64,000 bases of DNA from positions 1,612,001-1,676,000 of the forward strand of contig JAWZSP010000005.1 of the NCBI GenBank assembly GCA_034401135.1. Reading direction: 5' to 3'. The DNA is from Volutella citrinella. Taxonomy: Eukaryota > Ascomycota > Sordariomycetes > Hypocreales > Nectriaceae. The stretch's first letter is position 1. Every line of letters begins with the position of its first letter. Both the position numbers and the translations under genes were made by a program. Below are positions 56,384 to 64,000 of the stretch, in pieces. The notes beneath the pieces are model-generated. The model saw only the letters and a list, made by a program, of their open reading frames with translations, was not told where the DNA came from and searched no databases.

Positions 56384-56756
56384 GGCCGCAATGGTATAAA
56401 AGGGGCAGAGGCGAGGACAAGTTGTTGAGAGGGAGCAATAGATTCGTGGTCATTTGCAATGGTTTGTTCCCAAGATGCTCTTCGAGGTCTCTCTGTCTTA
56501 TAGTTGCTGCTCAATGACGACACGCCATGATCTGACGTCGCGGGGTTAAGTGGGGGTCACCCAGCCAGCAAAGTCTGGCCACCGATGGCATGTGGTACAC
56601 GGCGGCGCGGCCAGCCGCCGCCATGGCGCCGAAATCTCACCGGCGGAAATCCTTTCCTGTATTTAGTAGCCTGGCTGTGGTGTCTGCTGTACCGGCATTC
56701 CATCACCCCACCATCGCTGCTGGTTGTGGTGCGACTCGCCGTTGGCTTGCGCCGTT
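56384..56756. promoter_or_regulatory. Acetate kinase promoter/leader region
   Basis: 373 bp between the ackA start (56383, minus) and the stop codon of the next minus-strand gene upstream. It must hold both that gene's 3' end and the ackA promoter. No specific site is recognised. Confidence 0.5.
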
Positions 56757-58111
56757 TCAAGGGGCCTCCGAATCGCTGCCATCGGGTCGCTCCGATACCG
56801 ACTGCAACGTACGGCCCTGCCACTCTGGCGAAGGCAAATCGGTTGACTGGCCGGGCATGATATGTGGTGAAGGTAGTTCAATGTGGTTCGGCGGGAAGGG
56901 AATGCCGTTGAACTCGCGGTCGGAGCTGTGGGAATAGAGCCACGTCTCCAGGAACCGACGGTATGCTAGCGCGACTGTTAGCTGATGGAACCTCGCTTCA
57001 GGGGTTGACCGAGTGTTGGAAACTGGATTATACCTTGACGCTCGGTGAATTGGATAGCCAAATATCGAATGTCAAGCGGCTCCCTGGGCTCGGATGTCTC
57101 GCTTGTTCTCCGGCGTCGGATTCCATGGGCCAGCGAAAATCGACGGTGATGGTCCTCCGTTGCGTTGCGCCTACGGCCACTTGCACTGAGTCGCAGCTGC
57201 TTCGCTCGATCATCTCGATGTCGCAGTTCGCCGTCGAAATTGTGAATTTCGTACTCACGATATTGGCCATCAATTTTATTGGCCCAAACACTCAAGGAGT
57301 GGAAGGTCGTGTAGCGGTCTCTCCATAGCTTTAGCCTTTGGATGGCGCCAATCCCCTTTACTTTCCCAAAGCTATCGGTCCGCCCGTGAACATTGGTCCA
57401 AACGACATCGACGTCATAGAAATCGACCAGGTCCTTTCGGCGCACATCTCCCTGAAATTGAATCGATCCCTCAACCGATGTGAACTCATATCGAATCTTG
57501 ATGAACTGGTCGTGAATGCAAACGCCCTCATCCGTGGTGTATCGGACTCGATGAGGCTCTTGGAATGTGATGTATCGTTCCATATCCGCGGGGTCATAGT
57601 AAGGTCGATGGCGAGAATGAAGTGTGTGTGGATGGATGTCGGCGGGAACATCCGACGGCACTGCAGATTATTTAAATGTCAGTGCTACCCCAAGTCGTTA
57701 CATAGTCGATCCATGGTGTAAGTTACAGTAATGTTCTAAAAGTTCGTTTGCGTAGCTGCCTTGCCATAGAACTCGGCGTTGCTCGGACCCGACTACTTCC
57801 CAAGGGCCAAGATATACGACGCGCTCATCGGGCGTATCTTGGAATAGGATTCTAGCAAGTCGAAGTGAAAAAAAAAAAATCAGCCATTGAACGATATATA
57901 AAGTTGGGGGGTTTTCGTACATGGTGGCTTGGTAGCCGGGGGGGCCTAGGTCGAGTGCGGATGTAGGGGAACCAGCAGTGGTGGGCGCAGAGATGGTCGA
58001 GATGCCGGAGGAGGGTGTCCAAGTCGAATCAAGAGGACTGACATATGTGCGACTATAGGTTGGCGCGCGACCCAGAGACGACGATGTGAAGGAGGAGCCC
58101 GAGGAGGACAT
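56757..58111 (-). CDS. Conserved-looking uncharacterised protein (4 exons)
   Basis: I do not recognise a named family. Exons 58111-57921, 57851-57727, 57660-57034 and 56965-56757 (introns 69, 66 and 68 bp) join into 383 residues from the ATG at 58111. The last exon is found only by splicing: GTATAA donor, GCTAAC branch and CGCTAG acceptor link FTERQ to AYRRFLETW. The N-terminus is Ser/Thr/Pro-rich. Then comes a compact, apparently folded part rich in aromatic and charged residues (VVYLGPWEVVG; HRVRYTTDEGVCIHDQFIKIRYEF; SIQFQGDVRRKDLVDFYDVDVV; LKLWRDRYTTFHSLSVWANK), then a basic insert and a C-terminal piece YRRFLETWLYSHSSDREFNG. It looks like a cytosolic or nuclear single-domain protein; WD-like or PH-like beta structure is possible but unproven. 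Intron 1 is stop-free and in frame. Confidence 0.72.
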
Positions 58112-61100
58112 GCTGTTGCTGGTTGCGGCCTTGGACAGAATGAGTTACCGAGCGGTGGGGACATATCATAGCACAGTCGTCACAAGGAGGGATGGCGAGA
58201 CGGAGGTTGTGTGGGTGGTGGTGTACTCGTAGTCGGCTGGAAGCGTTTGGCAGAAGCGAACCATTGAGGCATGTCAGGGGCCGAGTAGATCTGAGGGCGT
58301 TCTTGGCGACGAGGAGGAAGAAAACGATGCCAGCGACGAGTGCTTGGGCTGCGCCCCTTCGAAGGGGAAGGATGGCAAAACCTATTCGAGGCACTGGCGA
58401 GCTCGCAGTTGTGTTTGGGGGGGCGAGCTTTGGTGGGCAGCGCACGAGGCAACGACGCATACAAAGGTATGGAGGGGCAGTTAGGCAGAGGTAGGTATGG
58501 AACGGCGCGCGGTACTGTGTACATCCGTACTGTACGGCGTAGTCGTATGGCCTGGCGCGCAGATAAAGGTGGTAATAGTCGTCGGCGGCAGCCCTTGCTG
58601 AGTTGGTGGAGTTGGGGGGTTGTTGTTGGTGGTGGTGGATGTGGATGTGGATGCCTTACCCCGACACGGCGGCCAGGGATATGGTCTAGATCAGTGCGAT
58701 GCAAAGCGAGTGGTAGCCGCAGGCAGCTCGGCGTGCGTGCTCTCGTGGTATGCAGGCAGTCCGGGGAGCTCGCAGCTCTGGCGCGGGCTGTTGCCGGGAG
58801 GGATGTGTGCGCCTGTTTTTATCGATATCGTTCGCGCGGGCGCCAGGTCACGGGTTGAGCAGTTGCCGATGCGCTGCGATGCAATGCGATGCGCTGCGAT
58901 GGGGGTCCGCTGCGTACGCTCTCAAGGCGGGCGTCGATGCCGGGGGTGGCGAGGTCGATACGGGCTCTAGTAGGCCAGCGACCGCTCAGCTTCATCCATC
59001 GTGGCCGCGAGACTGCAAGGGAAGGCGGGAAAGTTGTCGAGGGTGGATGAGGATGGATGTACGGGTGTGTCTGAGGGGCACGATGGGCAGAGCGTGCATT
59101 GGTGGGCTTTGGGGGGAGGGGGGCTGACCGTAGTGGAGGTGCCACTGGCAGGGTTGCTGGCAGCGAGTCACAGCCGTCAATGGAGACGGGACTCTGGCAG
59201 AAGGAGCAAGAGTATGCCCCACCTGCCCCCGTGGGCATGACTCTGTGTGCCTGGCCTTTGGCAACGCCATCCCCGTCAACATCGCCCAAGCTTTTGGTTA
59301 TACCTCGCAGCTAACGACCTGTCTTGGGCAAGGCTGCTACCGCTGGGCTGTTTTTGTGCACTGAGTTGGTGCACAGCCGGGCACCTAGCAGGCTGGAGTG
59401 GCATGTGTTCACCAGTGGAGAGGCTTCCAGACGGATGCCGTCGGAACTACGTATCCATGTGTCGCGCTGCGGATTTCGGAATGCGCTTACCAGTGGAGTC
59501 GCCAGGAACAGCAACCTCCCCCCCCCCCTCTACGACAGCATCCTCTCGCGTTGCTCGCAGGATAAAAATTGATGCCCAAGGACAAGTACCCGGCGAGTAC
59601 ACACCAGCATGGGCACGAGCAGGAAGCCACGGACCAACTGGCCTGACGGCGGGCGGCTCAGCGCGCTCGATCCTTCCCGTCCTCACGGCCCTGTGCGGCC
59701 GGCCCACAGGCATGACGCGCTGAAGAAATTGTGCGCCTTTCGAATAAGGCAATTGGAATTACCACCTGTGTATTTGCCAAGGGCAAGTACGGTAGGCAGA
59801 CTCTAATATTACGGGGACACTGCTGCTGTGCGATTATCGGCATCCCCCGCCATGAAGTCTAAAGCTACTAGCTTTTCCCTTGCTCATAGAATGACGATAG
59901 GGCTACACTGCATCGACCAGACACACACCAGTAGCTTGCTAGGCCTCGCTTGATAGAGCATCCTGATATCATCCTGCTCGCCTATTGTATGAGTGGGTGT
60001 GCACGAGCATTAGAGGGGAAGCTCCCAAAAAAGAAGTCGAAGACGACCTATGAGCAAGAACCTGGCCAAGCGACCAACCAATGTGCCTGTGACACTCTCT
60101 GACAGAAGAGTAATATCCACGCAACATTTCCATGGTTATCAATGAATCGGTACCTGGCGACCAGCAGGCAGAGCAGGCCGACAGGATGACGGATCTTCAG
60201 TCTGCAGACGCCTTCGCCGGGGTCGCACAGGAAACGCGACAGCCAAGCGCAGGCGCCACATGCCGGAACGCTTGGTCTCGATTGGTGGTCCATTCGCCGC
60301 GGGAGCATCGTGCACGAGGGTCCAGGCGCCATTGTGATGGGTTGAGGCGCCGCCCACTCCACCAGCTTGGTTCTTGGCTTGATGGGGCTTGGGACGGGGA
60401 CTAGACCCTAGTGACGCCAGCCTGGATGCTTGACTCCCCGCGGCCCCTCTTTTCTTCACGCTGTCGTTCCCAGGGACATGGTTGGCATGCTTTTTTGGCC
60501 ACCCACGATGACGGCGTTGGCACCGCTCAATCGCCCATCGGCAGCGCTAGGGCCGGGACACCGGGCATAATTGCGCACCACACTTCCAATTGTAATTAGT
60601 ACCCAACACACGCGACATGGAGCCACGGAGCCATCGAGATGCTCTGTACCTTATACAGTAGCACGCGCACACATGCACCGCTACCTGATGTCTCTGCTGT
60701 GTGTATTTTGCATGTACCGCCCCCGTAATGGGATCATGACAGAGGCCTCACACAGCAGAGTCGAGGCCATCGAACAATCAGGTCACTGAAGCCACTTACA
60801 CCACCACATCACTCGGCTACTCCTCGCGGCCAAGCAATCGACAGCGCCAGCCAGTCGTTGTGAACACCATGTTCGTTTCGGGCACAACGGAAGCACTTCC
60901 GCGCCAAGCTGCCGAGACGGGGGATGCAGTATCGAGTGCGGAGCAAGGCTATAATACCAGGCATCCCACTCACCACATCAATCCGATGTGACCATGCGCC
61001 CTCTTACGAGTTGTGACATGCCGCTGCATCTAGCTCGGTCAAGTCCGAATATGTTGGAGAAGAGACGATGCATGGCAATGGTACACTTGGCGAAGCAACC

Positions 61101-63476
61101 AATGCTGTCGATTCTGACAAGCACAAGCCTCTGCCAAGCAATTGTCACAGGCTTTCTACCACACAATCCTGCCTGATTCCAATTAGATCCACAGAGCCAC
61201 ATTCGGCCACCTTCCATTTTCTACCAGTCATCAGAACTAAGCCTGTGAGCCTGTAAGCCCGCATGCTTGGTGTAATTACTTTTGTTACTAGTAATACATA
61301 GTAGTTGGATATGACTTCCGGCCAGAAACGGCGCCACACGAGGCCCAGTCGGGGGAGCTTCCGCGCGCAGGTTAGCAGGCTCTTGGCGAAACGGCTCTGC
61401 AGCGGACTCTGGGTATTGATCCATGCTGGTCTGGCAGTGGAATCAGAAACCAATGAAACTAGGAACGGTCTCGCCTCTGGATGACATCGTCCGTCTTGGT
61501 TCTGCAGGGGCAGGTCACTAAGCTCTGCAACGACCGGGGGCATCTCCATGGGGACTATCGTGACCTCGGAAACCTTATATCAGGATGGACCAAACAGACC
61601 TCGTTTGGCCAGGGAGGATGCTGGAGGGATGAGGGCTCCGAGTCCCAACGCAGATGGGGGTGGTAGAGGATCGCTGGCCGGTCCTCCGGCGGCCACCCAG
61701 TCAGTCAGTCCCAGCTGCCCGGAGTACCGTAGATCGCCAGCACGCTAACATGATTACAACCGCGCGTTAGCAACTTTGATAAGATGAATACTACCTGGCC
61801 GTCACGGCGAATTCGGAATCGGTGCAAGGACGGGCGGACGGGACGGGGACGGAACACGCCATACAACAGCCAATTAAATCATTCGTTCGTCCCTCTTTGA
61901 TGGCCCGAGCGAGCATTAGGGGGACGTGCGGGCTTGGATCGAGCACAGCTTGATCTCTGCTACCACGTCAAAGCTTATCGATGAGCTCTCCTGCGAGTCT
62001 GTCCCCAGAAAAAGACGAGGGGAGGAGCCCCGTGAGCTCTTGGCATGCGCACATGCTCCCAATTCCCTGCCCAGCTGTTTTTGGGGGCTGTTCCTGAAGC
62101 TCCTCATGTTTTGTCGTTGCCGTCTCAGGTCTGGTGGTGTTTCCAGGATATGGAGCCCAGTGGGCAGGCCTGCCTTGGGTTAGGTTGAAAATGCGATTGA
62201 CTTTTAGTCCTGTGCGGCATGCCGCTCCCTGGCGGTTGGCGCTGCCTCGGGAGAGCGTTTTGGGTGGTGCGCCCGCCACCCCGTCGCCGCCGTTGTGCCT
62301 CCCCCACGCCCAGAGAAGGGCTGTGGCTCATCACCACGTGCCAAGAAGGAGAGGATGGCACTGTGGCCTGGCCAGTCATCTCCTGGAGAGGCGCATCCAT
62401 CTGATTCCCTGCATGCCGCTTGCCCCGGTCCGACGCCGAAGCGCATTACTAACGCGCATGCTACTGTAATGTGTAACTACGTCGAGCAGGCGCCCAGCCC
62501 TTCCGTGCCAGGGTCTGCGTCCACTATCCTGAACGCCAAGTGCCTGCAGATTAGGGGCCCTGCGACGCCGTCCGACCTCCAATTTAACGGCATCGGGTGC
62601 GAGAGTGGGCGCGATGGAGCGTTCAGGGTTGCTCTCCCAGGGGGGCACACAGCCTAATGAGGGCCAAGACTAGCGCTACTACCGCTCGCCCACCCACTCG
62701 AACTCCTACACTGTACTATGTAGACGGCGTGGGCTGGTGTGGTCTGGTCCTTCGACGACTGCCCAGTGTCTGTCCAGTGCCTGCTCAGCAGCCGTCCAGC
62801 GCCCAGCCCCTAGCCCATTGGCATTACCCAGCGCTCGTTCCGTCCCACGGACAGCTGCCCTAGTGCCCTCTTGGCCCTGACCTCTCATTGCCGGAGGCGC
62901 TGGGCCAAGCAACAGCCAAGCCCGCGGGCGTTTGCGGCGCACTCGTCCAGGCCCCAACCCTCGCACTGTCCTTCGATGGACCAGGCGATGGCCTCCCACG
63001 CCACCGCCGCCAGCTGAGCCCAGTCCAGATCCAACCTGGCGAGGACAATAATCCTATGCAACCTTTCCCTTCCGCACGCACTCTCCCTCAACCTCCCGTC
63101 TTCCATCAACCTTCTACTTCTTCTTGGCCTTCCCCCCCTCCCCTTTGGAACCTGCAACTCGGCCATGGTCTGCTCTACTGCCTCGTCGCTCTCTCGCTCG
63201 CCGGTCGTCGCCCGCTCCTAAGCCTCGAGCAACCCAGCCCAGCCCAGCCTTCTCGGCGGCTCCCCCCGCGACTCCGCTTCGCTTGGCTTCCCATTCGGCC
63301 GCCCACCATCTGTCACTCCCGTCGCTCAGAGCTGCAGCTGAACTGAGCTGGCTGGACTCGACCGAACTGGACTGAACCGTGCCCTCCAGGCTCCTTTCTC
63401 CCCACTCAGGCCATTATTTGAGGTTCCTTTCCCCCAGCCGCTGCTGCGCGTCTCATGACCCGCCTCAAGTCGAGCA
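58112..63476. other. Large divergent spacer
   Basis: 5.4 kb between the start of the uncharacterised gene (-) and the start of the last transporter gene (+). I see no gene. It contains a run of about 12 C near 59518-59529, a CACGTG E-box at 62335-62340, and a C/T-rich stretch from about 62880 to 63476 that probably is the transporter's leader. Open frames here lack family character. Confidence 0.5.
62335..62340. promoter_or_regulatory. CACGTG E-box upstream of the phosphate-type transporter
   Basis: A perfect CACGTG palindrome 1137 bp before the transporter ATG. Pho4/NUC-1-type and other class B bHLH regulators bind this sequence; function here is only inferred from location. Confidence 0.3.
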
Positions 63477-64000
63477 ATGACTTTGTTCCCCAAGTACTCG
63501 CTGCGCAGGAATCGCGGCTTCCTGGGCTCCGATAGCTCGGCCTTGCCGTCGCAGGATGCTCAGGTACGTTGCAGCTCCTCCCCCGCTCTCCATCTGGTGG
63601 CCCGCTCGCCTGCGCGCTCTGCCCCAGATGTTCCGACGGCACCGCTAAAGCCTCGTCGCTGCGCGAGCCTCAGCCTGTCCCATTGCTAACGGCCATGCCT
63701 AGGACCGCCAGCAATTGCGCTACGAGTTGGATCTCAACTCATGGAACTTTCGCATTTGGGGCGTAGCTGCCTCCGGATTCCTGACCGATTCGTATGTCTC
63801 ACCCGCGCTGATCTGCCTGGCAATGCGCCTCACCCCCCGCTACTGTCGCCGATCTTCTGGCTAACATCGACCCGCCGTTCGTGCGGCTCCCAGATATAAC
63901 CTCTTCTCGACCAACGTCATTCTCGCATCGGTAGCCTTCGTGTATTGGCCTGATGGCGGCTCATGGCCTGGCTTCCTCATCAACTTCTTTACGCTTCTTG
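63477..64000 (+). CDS. PHS-like MFS phosphate transporter, N-terminal part (partial, 3 exons seen)
   Basis: Exons 63477-63563, 63703-63791 and 63894 onward (introns 139 and 102 bp, GTACGT and GTATGT donors, CTAAC branches) give about 94 residues before the window ends. The N-terminus is short and basic (SLRRNRGF). Exon 2 encodes DRQQLRYELDLNSWNFRIWGVAASGFLTDS, and exon 3 continues YNLFSTNVILASVAFVYWP. The string GFLTDSYNLF matches the first membrane segment of phosphate:proton symporters (compare GF.TDAYDLF in Pho84). The rest of the gene lies beyond the window. Family assignment is good; substrate is inferred from the family. Confidence 0.78.

Noticed and set aside
58112..63476. Numerous 60-150 codon frames in the last large spacer
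   Set aside because: They overlap on both strands, have biased composition and show no motif; consistent with chance in GC-rich DNA.
1..64000. CRISPR array, bacterial operon, prophage or secondary-metabolite cluster
   Set aside because: No regularly spaced repeats, no bacterial-style gene packing, and no polyketide, peptide or terpene synthase genes are visible.

Overview
The window is nuclear DNA of a filamentous ascomycete, most likely a Sordariomycete and probably Hypocreales. The signs are short GT-AG introns (49 to 170 bp) with CTAAC/CTGAC-like branch sites, GC-rich coding sequence, pyrimidine-rich leaders, and protein families typical of that group. I cannot fix the genus. I see no operon, prophage, CRISPR array, rRNA or convincing tRNA. 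Gene density is low: 14 genes in 64 kb, with spacers up to about 6.6 kb.

Layout, left to right. The 3' end of a RIM15 kinase gene (+; receiver domain and C-tail). A PHS-type MFS transporter (+). A four-exon zinc-finger regulator (-), which I assembled from separate reading frames into one 1203-residue protein. Ethanolamine kinase (-, two exons). NPR3, a subunit of the SEACIT/GATOR1 complex that restrains TORC1 (+, three exons). A bHLH regulator with a very long loop (-). SFT2, a Golgi traffic protein (+, four exons). An SRO9-type La-motif RNA-binding protein (+, two exons). A DUF3824-like protein with RS-rich and Gly/Ala-rich segments (+). The splicing factors CLF1 (-) and PRP31 (+), head-to-head over 362 bp. 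A small two-finger C2H2 regulator resembling FlbC (+). Acetate kinase (-, two exons). An uncharacterised four-exon protein (-). The first three exons of a second PHS-like transporter, cut by the window end (+).

This is ordinary chromosomal housekeeping and regulatory sequence. Loose themes are nutrient signalling and uptake (RIM15, NPR3, two phosphate-type transporters) and splicing (CLF1 with PRP31), but only the CLF1/PRP31 pair has a layout that suggests shared control. All joined exon models keep a single frame and their coding lengths are exact multiples of three.

I found no clearly new biological system. The observations most worth following are: the CLF1/PRP31 bidirectional promoter; two stop-free introns whose length is a multiple of three, one of which would add a hydrophobic segment if retained; the atypical zinc-binding module in the large regulator; a coding-like stretch upstream of the bHLH ATG; the conserved-looking orphan protein near 57 kb; and a duplicated 30-bp element whose copies differ only by transitions.
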